From: Ruegeria atlantica
Lineage (GTDB): Bacteria > Pseudomonadota > Alphaproteobacteria > Rhodobacterales > Rhodobacteraceae
Assembly (NCBI RefSeq): GCF_001458195.1
Contig: NZ_CYPU01000074.1
Location: 62,001-126,000 of the forward strand
Direction of reading: 5' to 3'
Length of the DNA stretch: 64,000 bases
In this document: piece after piece, positions 37,075 to 44,000 of the stretch
Layout of the letters: every line of letters starts with the position of its first letter
Numbering within the stretch: position 1 is the first letter of the stretch
Notes under the pieces: generated by a model
Database searches by the model: none
What the model saw: only the letters and a program-made list of their open reading frames with translations
Told to the model about the DNA's origin: nothing
Program-made: the position numbers and the translations under genes

Positions 37075-38652
37075 TCAATAACCTAACGCACAACCGTCTT
37101 TTCTGGGATCACTTGCGCCTTCCAGGACACCATCTGTGCGGATTCGGATTGCTTGCGCTCCGCCAAGTGGCGTTTCTGGAACCTGAACGTTGTGCCCAAA
37201 ATCGCTCAATTGTTGAGATGTGCTGGGCGGAATTCCGCGTTCAAGTTTCAGAACGCCGCCGTCTGCAAAGGCGCGCGGGGCGTCCATACAGGCCTGCAAA
37301 CCCAACCCATGATCCGTGAGGTTGGACAACAGGCGTGCATGGCCTGTTGGTTGAAAAGCTCCGCCCATCACGCCAAATGGCATGAGCACACGGCCATCCT
37401 GTTTGAGCATACCGGGAATGATCGTGTGCATCGGGCGTTTGCCCGGGCCAAGCTCGTTTGAGTGACCGGCGCTCAGGTTGAAGCCTGAGCCGCGGTTTTG
37501 CAGCAAAATCCCGTATTTTTCCGATGCGATGCCAGACCCAAAGCTGTGAAATATGGAATAGATCAGCGAAACGGCCATCCGATCCCGGTCAACAACCGTA
37601 ATATAGACCGTGTCCTTGTGAATGGACTCGGTTAGTGGGGCCGCCGCTGGCATGGCGCGCTTGGGGTCAATCAACGCGGCCAGCTTATTCGCCACGCTCT
37701 GGTCGAGGAATCGTTCAGCGTGGGTTGTGTGATCGGGGTCCGCAATGAACCGATTGCGCGCGTCATAAGCGAGTTTCGAGGCCTCGGCCTCTAGATGGAT
37801 GAGTTCTGGGCCAAATGGGTCAAGACCGGCCAGATCGAAGTTCTTTAGGATGTTCAAAAGCAGGATTGCAGTCGCACCTTGGCCGTTTGGCGGGTGTTCG
37901 ACAAGATCGATGCCGTTGTAGTTTCCGCTGACAGGCTGGGATTTTGTGCATTGCGTGGCTAGAAAATCCTCGGCCGTGTGAACACCACCCAATGCTGTTA
38001 GGGCGTCAATCATATCCTGTGCAATTTCACCGGCATAAAAGGCGTCACGACCATTGCGTGCAATCTGGCGCAGAACCTCGGCTTGCCCTGGCGCGCGAAA
38101 GACCTGACCTGTTTTCGGCGCTTCGCCGTCAGCCAGGTAATGCCTGCGCGCTGCCCCCTGCAGCGTGTCAGCCCCCGTTTTCCAATCATAGGCGACCCGG
38201 GGTGCGACCGGGACACCGGCCTCGGCATAGTGAATGGCAGGTGCCAGTATCTCATCCAGCCCAAGCCTGCCCTCGGTTTCTGCCAGATGGCAAAAGGCAT
38301 CAATCGCACCGGGAATGGTCACCGCATCGGGTGTGTTCAACGGCACTGTATCCAGCCCCTCAGCCCGCAACTTGTCCGCATTGGCAGCCGCCGGCGCGTG
38401 CCCGGATCCGTTCAGGGCGCGTATCTGATCTTCGCCTGCGCGGTTGAACAGGACAAAGCAATCGCCGCCGATGCCCGTCATCTGCGGCTCGCAAATGCCC
38501 AGCAGCACAGCGCCTGCGATGGCGGCGTCCATGGCGTTGCCGCCTTGCTGCAGGATATTTACGGCAACTTGCGCGGCCAGAGGATGCGATGTGGCGCACA
38601 TTCCCTCGGTCGCCAGAACTTCGGACCGACCTGGAGTGTGAAAATCCCGCAT
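37075..38652 (-). CDS. Gamma-glutamyltransferase-family protein
   Basis: A 525-residue GGT. The precursor cleavage and nucleophile threonine is T348 in HKDTVYITVVDRDRMAVS, and the downstream small-subunit motifs LSAGHSNELGPGKRPMHTIIPGM and PFGVMGGAFQPTGH are present. No signal peptide is visible (it begins MRDFHTPGRSEVLATEGMCATSHP), so the protein is probably cytoplasmic, unlike classical periplasmic GGT. Such cytosolic relatives hydrolyse gamma-glutamyl compounds other than glutathione or use cephalosporin-like substrates. It is monocistronic. Confidence 0.92.
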   Translation of the reverse strand: MRDFHTPGRSEVLATEGMCATSHPLAAQVAVNILQQGGNAMDAAIAGAVLLGICEPQMTGIGGDCFVLFNRAGEDQIRALNGSGHAPAAANADKLRAEGLDTVPLNTPDAVTIPGAIDAFCHLAETEGRLGLDEILAPAIHYAEAGVPVAPRVAYDWKTGADTLQGAARRHYLADGEAPKTGQVFRAPGQAEVLRQIARNGRDAFYAGEIAQDMIDALTALGGVHTAEDFLATQCTKSQPVSGNYNGIDLVEHPPNGQGATAILLLNILKNFDLAGLDPFGPELIHLEAEASKLAYDARNRFIADPDHTTHAERFLDQSVANKLAALIDPKRAMPAAAPLTESIHKDTVYITVVDRDRMAVSLIYSIFHSFGSGIASEKYGILLQNRGSGFNLSAGHSNELGPGKRPMHTIIPGMLKQDGRVLMPFGVMGGAFQPTGHARLLSNLTDHGLGLQACMDAPRAFADGGVLKLERGIPPSTSQQLSDFGHNVQVPETPLGGAQAIRIRTDGVLEGASDPRKDGCALGY

Positions 38653-38848
38653 AGCTTTGTCTTCCCCTTTTGAACACGCCGAACGTAAAGCGCAGTCAGG
38701 GATTGTCTAGTCACATCAGCGGGAAGGGAGATCCTCGACGCCGTTCACTGGGTGGGGGCTGTGACACTAGGCGCCGAGGGAAGCTATCTGAGCTACAAAT
38801 ATCTTTTTGCCCTTTGTTTGCGGCGCGCCAATGGTGCGATCAGGGCCT

Positions 38849-39316
38849 TTATGTGGCCTTTTTGGGGCCGGCGGAGGGGTTTGGGAAGTCAAACCGCAGC
38901 GACAACCGGTTGCAGCCATTGCGATGTTCATAGCGAATGTCGCTGGTCAGTTCGTGGATCAGGAACCAGCCAAACCCGCCTTCGGGCAACTCGTCGAGTG
39001 CCGATCCCAAAGGCGCGGGCACACCATCGGGCAGGCGAAATCCAGGCAAAGGAGTCCCGGTGTCAGAGATCAGAATGTCCAGCCAATTTTGGTGCAGCCG
39101 ACAATGCACCTGGACCTTGGCCGGGGTGACGCCCGCATAGGCATGCTCGACCACATTGTTGATCGCCTCGGCCAGAGCGATTTTCACGTCGCTTGCCTTG
39201 TGCGGCGGTAGGCCCTGCGCCTCCAGCCCTTTGCTTAGCTGGGCGATACCAACACTGGCTTCGGCTTCAGTTGCAGTAAAGCTCAAATCCAAGCAGTTCC
39301 CGTTCCCCATCGACAT
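38849..39316 (-). CDS. RsbW-like anti-sigma factor / serine kinase (HATPase_c)
   Basis: A 155-residue GHKL-ATPase domain of the RsbW/SpoIIAB kind. The N-box is EAINNVVEHAY (with Asn residues for Mg), the G1 box DTGTPLP, and the G2 box GGFGWFLIHEL. Such proteins bind a sigma factor or phosphorylate a STAS protein. The STAS gene 22 bases upstream is its probable partner. No sigma factor or PP2C phosphatase lies in the window, so the module's target is unknown. Start at 39316 is preceded by a weak site. The 196 bases after its stop show nothing definite. Confidence 0.85.
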   Translation of the reverse strand: MSMGNGNCLDLSFTATEAEASVGIAQLSKGLEAQGLPPHKASDVKIALAEAINNVVEHAYAGVTPAKVQVHCRLHQNWLDILISDTGTPLPGFRLPDGVPAPLGSALDELPEGGFGWFLIHELTSDIRYEHRNGCNRLSLRFDFPNPSAGPKKAT

Positions 39317-39338
39317 CGTGCCTATTCAATCCGTGAAG

Positions 39339-39677
39339 TCATTCCGCCGGCGGTGCCAGAGCGTCGGCCAAGGTAGGATAGAGGTTGAAAACCGTATCCA
39401 TGCGGGTCAGCCGAAACACCTTTTCGACAAACGGGTGTAACCCGGCCAAATCCAACCTGCGGTCACTGCCCAGTTGTTTCATCGACGCGACGATGGCCCC
39501 AAGGCCGCTTGAATCGATAAATTCGACCCCCGTCAGGTCCAGAACAACGCGCGGCGCGCCACCGTCGGCCACATTGCGCATGTCTTCCTTGAACTGAATG
39601 GCCATTGCGGCATCAATCCTGTCCGAATGCACGGTAATGATCTGCGTCGTGTCTGTTATCTTACTGGTCAGGGCCAT
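39339..39677 (-). CDS. STAS-domain anti-anti-sigma factor
   Basis: A 112-residue single STAS domain. The phosphorylatable serine is in FIDSSGLGAIV (S56/S57), the hallmark of SpoIIAA/RsbV-type antagonists. The unphosphorylated form would bind the RsbW-like kinase encoded next and free its partner. ATG 39677 is chosen over a GTG two codons before because the AGAG site is better placed. It is divergent from the thiolase gene. Confidence 0.9.
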   Translation of the reverse strand: MALTSKITDTTQIITVHSDRIDAAMAIQFKEDMRNVADGGAPRVVLDLTGVEFIDSSGLGAIVASMKQLGSDRRLDLAGLHPFVEKVFRLTRMDTVFNLYPTLADALAPPAE

Positions 39678-39779
39678 GCGCACGGGCTCTCTAAACTGAA
39701 AATCACTCGTAGAAATACGCTAGACGACAATTCTTACCATTCTGTATCCATTCCAGTAGAAAAGCGAAGGAGCATCCAG

Positions 39780-40952
39780 ATGAAGCAAGTCGTTATCGCC
39801 GGCGCGGCGCGGACCCCGATGGGTGGGTTTCAGGGGATGTTCGATACCGTGACAGCGGCCGATCTGGGCGGCGACGCCATCAGGGCAGCGTTGCAAGGGG
39901 CCGGTACTGAAACCGTTGACGAAGTCCTTATGGGATGTGTTTTGCCTGCCGGGCAGGGGCAGGCGCCCGCGCGCCAGGCCGGTTTTGCGGCAGGGTTGGG
40001 CGAAGACGTTCCCGCGACAACGCTGAACAAAATGTGCGGATCGGGCATGAAAGCGGCGATGATGGCCTATGACCAGATCGCTTTAGGGCATGCCGATACA
40101 ATGATCGCAGGCGGGATGGAGAGCATGACGAACGCGCCATACCTTTTACCCAAAATGCGCGAAGGCGCGCGATTGGGTCATGCGCAGGCAATGGATCATA
40201 TGTTCCTGGATGGGCTCGAGGACGCCTATGACAAAGGTCGCCTGATGGGCACATTCGCCGAAGACTGCGCCGAGGCCTATCAGTTCACGCGCGAAGCGCA
40301 GGACGAATATGCGCTGCGTTCATTGTCAAATGCGCTGGCCGCACAGGAAAACGGCGCATTCGCGGATGAAATCACGCCGGTTACGGTCCGCACCCGAAAG
40401 AGTGAGGTCACGCAGGCCACGGATGAACAGCCGCTTTCGGCGCGGCCCGAGAAGATCCCGACGCTCAAACCGGCGTTTCGGAAGGATGGCACTGTCACGG
40501 CGGCAAACTGTTCTTCGATATCGGACGGTGCCGCTGCATTGGTGCTGGCATCCGAGAACGCAGCCCATGCGCAGGGTCTGACTGTTCGTGCCCGTATTGT
40601 CGGCCACGCTAGCCATGCGCAGGCACCGGGGCTGTTTACGACGGCACCTGTTCCGGCCGCGCAGAAACTGCTGACCAACATCGGCTGGTCGAAAGAAGAT
40701 GTCGATCTGTGGGAGGTCAACGAAGCCTTTGCGGTCGTGCCGATGGCGTTCATGCACGAAATGGGTCTGCCCCGCGATATCGTCAACGTGAACGGCGGGG
40801 CTTGCGCACTTGGACATCCGATCGGTGCGTCGGGTGCGCGGATTATAGTCACGCTGCTGAACGCGTTGGAAAAGCGAAACCTGAAACGCGGGGTGGCGGC
40901 GATCTGCATCGGCGGCGGCGAAGGAACGGCGATCGCCATCGAACGCGTTTGA
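39780..40952 (+). CDS. Acetyl-CoA C-acyltransferase (thiolase)
   Basis: A 390-residue thiolase. The acyl-accepting cysteine is C86 (NKMCGSGMKA), followed by GGMESMTNAPY, the catalytic His in NGGACALGHPIGASGARI and the second Cys in AICIGGGEGTAIA. The family joins two acetyl-CoA (biosynthetic) or cleaves 3-ketoacyl-CoA (degradative); sequence length fits either. The start at 39780 has AGGAG seven bases upstream. Confidence 0.95.
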   Translation: MKQVVIAGAARTPMGGFQGMFDTVTAADLGGDAIRAALQGAGTETVDEVLMGCVLPAGQGQAPARQAGFAAGLGEDVPATTLNKMCGSGMKAAMMAYDQIALGHADTMIAGGMESMTNAPYLLPKMREGARLGHAQAMDHMFLDGLEDAYDKGRLMGTFAEDCAEAYQFTREAQDEYALRSLSNALAAQENGAFADEITPVTVRTRKSEVTQATDEQPLSARPEKIPTLKPAFRKDGTVTAANCSSISDGAAALVLASENAAHAQGLTVRARIVGHASHAQAPGLFTTAPVPAAQKLLTNIGWSKEDVDLWEVNEAFAVVPMAFMHEMGLPRDIVNVNGGACALGHPIGASGARIIVTLLNALEKRNLKRGVAAICIGGGEGTAIAIERV

Positions 40953-41003
40953 CGCTTCACCTTTTTCCAAATACTCCGGTGCAAACGTGCCACGAGTTCT
41001 GAC

Positions 41004-41456
41004 ATGACAGCTGATTATAATACACTTGCCAAAACCATCGCAGCCCTGACCGAGGGGGAAACCGATGACGTGGCCCTGATGGCTACAGTCGCTTGCGAAG
41101 TGCATCATTCCGATGATCGATTTGACTGGACAGGCTTCTACCGTGTCACCGAGCCGGGGCTTTTGAAGATTGGACCTTATCAAGGTGGGCACGGCTGTCT
41201 GGTCATCCCGTTCGACCGCGGTGTCTGTGGCGCTGCCGCCCGTACGGGCGAGGTACAGTTGGTGCCGGATGTGGATGCGTTTCCGGGCCATATCGCCTGC
41301 GCATCTTCGACCAGATCCGAGGTGGTGCTGCCTGTGCACAACGCCGCCGGTGACGTCATTGCGGTGTTCGATATCGACAGTGATCAACCCAACGCGTTCA
41401 ATGAACAAGACGCAAGGCAACTGAGCGGAATTCTGTCCAGCGTATTCGCCAAGTAA
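41004..41456 (+). CDS. Free methionine-R-sulfoxide reductase (GAF domain)
   Basis: A 150-residue GAF-domain enzyme of the fRMsr family, which reduces free L-methionine-(R)-sulfoxide. Three cysteines expected for the catalytic relay are present: C65 (GHGCLVIPF), C75 (RGVCGAAA) and C99 (GHIACAS), along with the E of SEVVLPV. It follows the thiolase by 51 bases. A bidirectional terminator follows. Confidence 0.93.
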   Translation: MTADYNTLAKTIAALTEGETDDVALMATVACEVHHSDDRFDWTGFYRVTEPGLLKIGPYQGGHGCLVIPFDRGVCGAAARTGEVQLVPDVDAFPGHIACASSTRSEVVLPVHNAAGDVIAVFDIDSDQPNAFNEQDARQLSGILSSVFAK

Positions 41457-41458
41457 AA

Positions 41459-41484
41459 ATGGCCGGGGGCGTACCCCCGGCCAT
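41459..41484. terminator. Bidirectional intrinsic terminator
   Basis: Perfect 11-bp stem ATGGCCGGGGG/CCCCCGGCCAT with a CGTA loop, between convergent genes. On the minus strand it is followed by TTTTACTT, on the plus strand by ATTGATT. Confidence 0.88.
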
Positions 41485-41506
41485 ATTGATTAGTGTGTGC
41501 TTCCTA

Positions 41507-41896
41507 TTAGGTGCTCAGAAGCTTGGCTTTCTGCGCTGCAAATTCCTCATCCGTCAGAACGCCTTTTTCCTTGAGCGCTGCAAGCCGTTCCAGCTCATCC
41601 GCGGCGGATACGGTTGCGACTGAGCGGATATAGTCCTTTTGCGCCTGTTCGATCTGGCTCATGGCCTCGGCATTGTGCTGGTGCATCTTGTCGCCGCGGA
41701 CGATCAGGTAAGCCAGAACGCCCATCCATGGAATCAGGATGACAAAGGCGATCCAGACTGCCTTTCCACCGCCGCTTAGGTCCTTGGAGCGGAAGACATC
41801 GGCCACAACCGAAATCATCACCCAGAACCAGGCCACCATCAGAAACAGCCAGAAGATTGACCAGACTATGTCGAAGAAACCGATGCCGTTGTCCAT
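41507..41896 (-). CDS. PLDc_N/SHOCT-domain membrane protein
   Basis: A 129-residue protein. Two hydrophobic segments (about 8-34 and 46-66) are of the PLDc_N type (MVAWFWVMISVVADVFRSKDLSGGGKAVW...WMGVLAYLIVRGD). A short coiled region follows, then a C-terminal SHOCT module (LERLAALKEKGVLTDEEFAAQKAKLL, from about 102), a small helical domain of unknown function used to anchor or assemble proteins. It is the only gene between the terminator and the DUF1294 gene. Confidence 0.88.
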   Translation of the reverse strand: MDNGIGFFDIVWSIFWLFLMVAWFWVMISVVADVFRSKDLSGGGKAVWIAFVILIPWMGVLAYLIVRGDKMHQHNAEAMSQIEQAQKDYIRSVATVSAADELERLAALKEKGVLTDEEFAAQKAKLLST

Positions 41897-42008
41897 TTGT
41901 CATTCAACCCTTTGCGAATGCGTAAGAATAATCATATTCAGATAGAATGGGAGTGTAGCAGACAGTTTTCCAAATGGTTAGCAACTAATCCTTGATGGAA
42001 ATCTCGCG

Positions 42009-42290
42009 CTAGACCAGGCTGGGCAATTCCAAGGCCGCCAGAAGATAGGCCAGGACAGCCTGAGCGCCGAAAATCCCGAAGATGTAGTATGAAAACAGCC
42101 GCTTGCGGGTTTTGTGTCTGAAAATCCACCGCCCCAGCAATGCGCCTGGACTGCCGCCCAGCGCCGCCAGCCGCAATAGTTTTCGTTCAGGGATACGCCC
42201 TTTCCGCCATCTTGCCCGCAGCTTATCCCAGCCAAAGGCAAGCAAAGTCAGGGTGTTGACGACCCACAGATAAATCACCGCAATCCACAT
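42009..42290 (-). CDS. DUF1294-family small membrane protein
   Basis: A 93-residue protein of two or three hydrophobic segments with the family core GWDKLRARWRKGRIPERKLLRLAALGGSPGALLGRWIFRHKTRK. Function unknown. The start MWIAVIYLW at 42290 is preferred, because the family begins with a hydrophobic stretch and the 34 extra upstream residues run through the XRE operator region. The ribosome site is weak. It is divergent from the XRE-cupin gene. Confidence 0.8.
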   Translation of the reverse strand: MWIAVIYLWVVNTLTLLAFGWDKLRARWRKGRIPERKLLRLAALGGSPGALLGRWIFRHKTRKRLFSYYIFGIFGAQAVLAYLLAALELPSLV

Positions 42291-42325
42291 GGTTGACGGA
42301 TATCCAAACAATGTCGTGGACCCAA

Positions 42326-42350
42326 GTGAAAAAAATCTTGGATTTTTCAC
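42326..42350. promoter_or_regulatory. Inverted repeat O1 (GTGAAA-N13-TTTCAC)
   Basis: GTGAAAAA (42326-42333) faces TTTTTCAC (42343-42350). It lies between the divergent DUF1294 and XRE-cupin genes, 36 bases before the DUF1294 start. An identical half-site layout recurs 39 bases downstream, which suggests a paired operator for the XRE-cupin regulator. Inferred from pattern. Confidence 0.6.
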
Positions 42351-42364
42351 GGAATCAATGCATC

Positions 42365-42389
42365 GTGAAAAACGAGGAAAAAATTTCAC
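42365..42389. promoter_or_regulatory. Inverted repeat O2 (GTGAAA-N13-TTTCAC)
   Basis: Second copy of the same 25-bp layout: GTGAAA (42365-42370) and TTTCAC (42384-42389). The inner halves of O1 and O2 (TTTTTCACG at 42343-42351 and CGTGAAAAA at 42364-42372) also form a 9-bp inverted repeat with a 12-base spacer. So half-sites stand about every 19-20 bases over four positions, ending 18 bases before the XRE-cupin start. Confidence 0.6.
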
Positions 42390-42407
42390 CAAACTTCGGA
42401 GCGTTCA

Positions 42408-42977
42408 GTGAACAGCCAAGCCCCGCACAGCGCCACACTCGGAGCCGATCTTCGGGCTTTGCGTAAGGCGCGTGGGTTGACGCTGACCGAGATCGCTGCA
42501 CGTCTGGGCCGGTCTGTTGGTTGGCTTAGCCAAGTCGAGCGCGACAAGTCCGACCCCTCAATTTCCGACCTGCGCCAGATTGCCGAATGTCTGGGCGTGC
42601 CGATGTCGATGCTGTTCGCGCATTCCTCCGCTCCGGCAGATGAGCAGGGGTATGTGGTGCGCGCCGGAACGCGCCGCCCGATGGGGTCCGGTGAGGAAGG
42701 GTTGATCGAAGAACTGCTGTCGCCCGATCTGACCGATGATTTCGAAATGGTGCATTCCACGTTCAAGCCCCGATCGAAAATGCAAACTCCGGCCAACCGA
42801 CCAACGCAGGAGGTAGGGTACATGGTGTCAGGGCGGTTGGAACTGACGATCAGTGGGCGCCAGTTTTCGGTCGGCCCCGGCGACAGCTTTCGGATCAAAC
42901 ATGAACCCTATCAATGGTCGAACCCCTATGATGAGCCCGCAGTGGCCGTCTGGGTTATCGCTCCGCCGGTGTACTGA
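42408..42977 (+). CDS. XRE-family regulator with C-terminal cupin sensor
   Basis: A 189-residue transcription factor. The N-terminal helix-turn-helix (LRALRKARGLTLTEIAARLGRSVGWLSQVERDKSDPSIS, about 15-53) is followed by a cupin domain (about 105-185), the sensor part found in PuuR- and ErcC-like regulators of amine and polyamine catabolism. The GTG start at 42408 has CGGAG six bases upstream. Its stop overlaps the LysE start by one base. It is first in the nine-gene cluster and likely acts on the paired inverted repeats in front of it. Confidence 0.9.
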   Translation: MNSQAPHSATLGADLRALRKARGLTLTEIAARLGRSVGWLSQVERDKSDPSISDLRQIAECLGVPMSMLFAHSSAPADEQGYVVRAGTRRPMGSGEEGLIEELLSPDLTDDFEMVHSTFKPRSKMQTPANRPTQEVGYMVSGRLELTISGRQFSVGPGDSFRIKHEPYQWSNPYDEPAVAVWVIAPPVY

Positions 42978-43600
42978 TGAGCTTTGAAGCCTGGACCATA
43001 TTCGCGCTGTTTTGGGTGGTGTTCGTCACCACTCCGGGTCCGAATGCGGTAAACTGCATCTCGAACGGAATGAGCCTGCCGTTTCCCAAGGCGATGCTAG
43101 GTGTTTTGGCGATTCTGACGCAGGCCAGCACGTTTTTGATTCTGTCAGCACTAGGTGTGACCGCGTTGATCGCAGCCTCCCCAACCGGGTTTTTCATCGC
43201 CAAACTGGTTGGTGCAGGGTTCCTGATTTGGGTTGGGGTTCGCGGTTGGATGAATGCCACGCGTCCGGCACCAGTTACCGAACGCCCTGCGCGTCACGTG
43301 TATCTACACGCACTGGTGGTTGCGACGATCAATCCTAAAAGCGTGGCAGGGTATCTCGCCGCCTTTTCGCAATTTGTGCAACCGGATGTGCCGATCTGGC
43401 AGCAGATGGTCGTCATCATGCCCACGGCGCTGGTCATTACCACGCTCAGCTATACCGGGTTCACCCTGATGGGCACATTGATGGGCAAAGCGGCGCTGGG
43501 AGCGGTTTTCAACACTTGGGTGCGTCGTGCCATGGCCGCCTGTTTCATCATCTATGGCGTGTTGCTGGGTGCCAGCTCCACGCCCGCAGCTAGGGGGTAA
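42977..43600 (+). CDS. LysE/RhtB-family exporter
   Basis: A 207-residue membrane protein with six hydrophobic segments, and the family motif FVTTPGPNAVNCISNG near the N-terminus. Members export amino acids and their derivatives. The gene begins on the last base of the XRE stop (TGATG) and is followed four bases later by the GFA gene. In this context it could remove an amino-acid intermediate of methylated-amine catabolism. Confidence 0.88.
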   Translation: MSFEAWTIFALFWVVFVTTPGPNAVNCISNGMSLPFPKAMLGVLAILTQASTFLILSALGVTALIAASPTGFFIAKLVGAGFLIWVGVRGWMNATRPAPVTERPARHVYLHALVVATINPKSVAGYLAAFSQFVQPDVPIWQQMVVIMPTALVITTLSYTGFTLMGTLMGKAALGAVFNTWVRRAMAACFIIYGVLLGASSTPAARG

Positions 43601-43604
43601 TCAG

Positions 43605-43985
43605 ATGCAAAACGGTTCTTGCCTCTGCGGCGCAGTCGCGTTCACGATTGACGGAGAGCTTTCACAGCCTTCGGCCTGCCATTGCGGTCAATGCCGCAAG
43701 CAGTCCGGCCATGTTTGGTCTTCGACCTGGACACATCAGGATCACTTGAGCTTCACCGCCAGCGATACGCTGACTTGGTTCCGCGCTTCGGACACCGCCC
43801 GCCGCGGTTTCTGCCGTTCCTGCGGCTCGTTCCTCTTCTGGCAGCACAATGACGAGGACACGATTTCAATTTCCATGGGAGCGCTCAGCGAGCCCACGGG
43901 TCTAACGCTCTCGAAGCATATTTTTGTCGCCGACAAGGGCGATTACTACGACATCACAGACGATCTGCCCCAACGGGCACAGTAA
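43605..43985 (+). CDS. GFA-family (glutathione-dependent formaldehyde-activating-like) protein
   Basis: A 126-residue zinc protein with the family cysteines: C6 and C8 (CLCGA), C25, C27 and C30 (ACHCGQC), and C70/C73 (FCRSCGS). Gfa itself speeds the addition of formaldehyde to glutathione, and CENP-V-like relatives share the fold. Formaldehyde is a product of oxidative demethylation, which fits the dehydrogenase gene starting 15 bases later. The start at 43605 is chosen because it is the first Met before the Cys set. Confidence 0.88.
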   Translation: MQNGSCLCGAVAFTIDGELSQPSACHCGQCRKQSGHVWSSTWTHQDHLSFTASDTLTWFRASDTARRGFCRSCGSFLFWQHNDEDTISISMGALSEPTGLTLSKHIFVADKGDYYDITDDLPQRAQ

Positions 43986-44000
43986 CAAGGATCAAGACCA

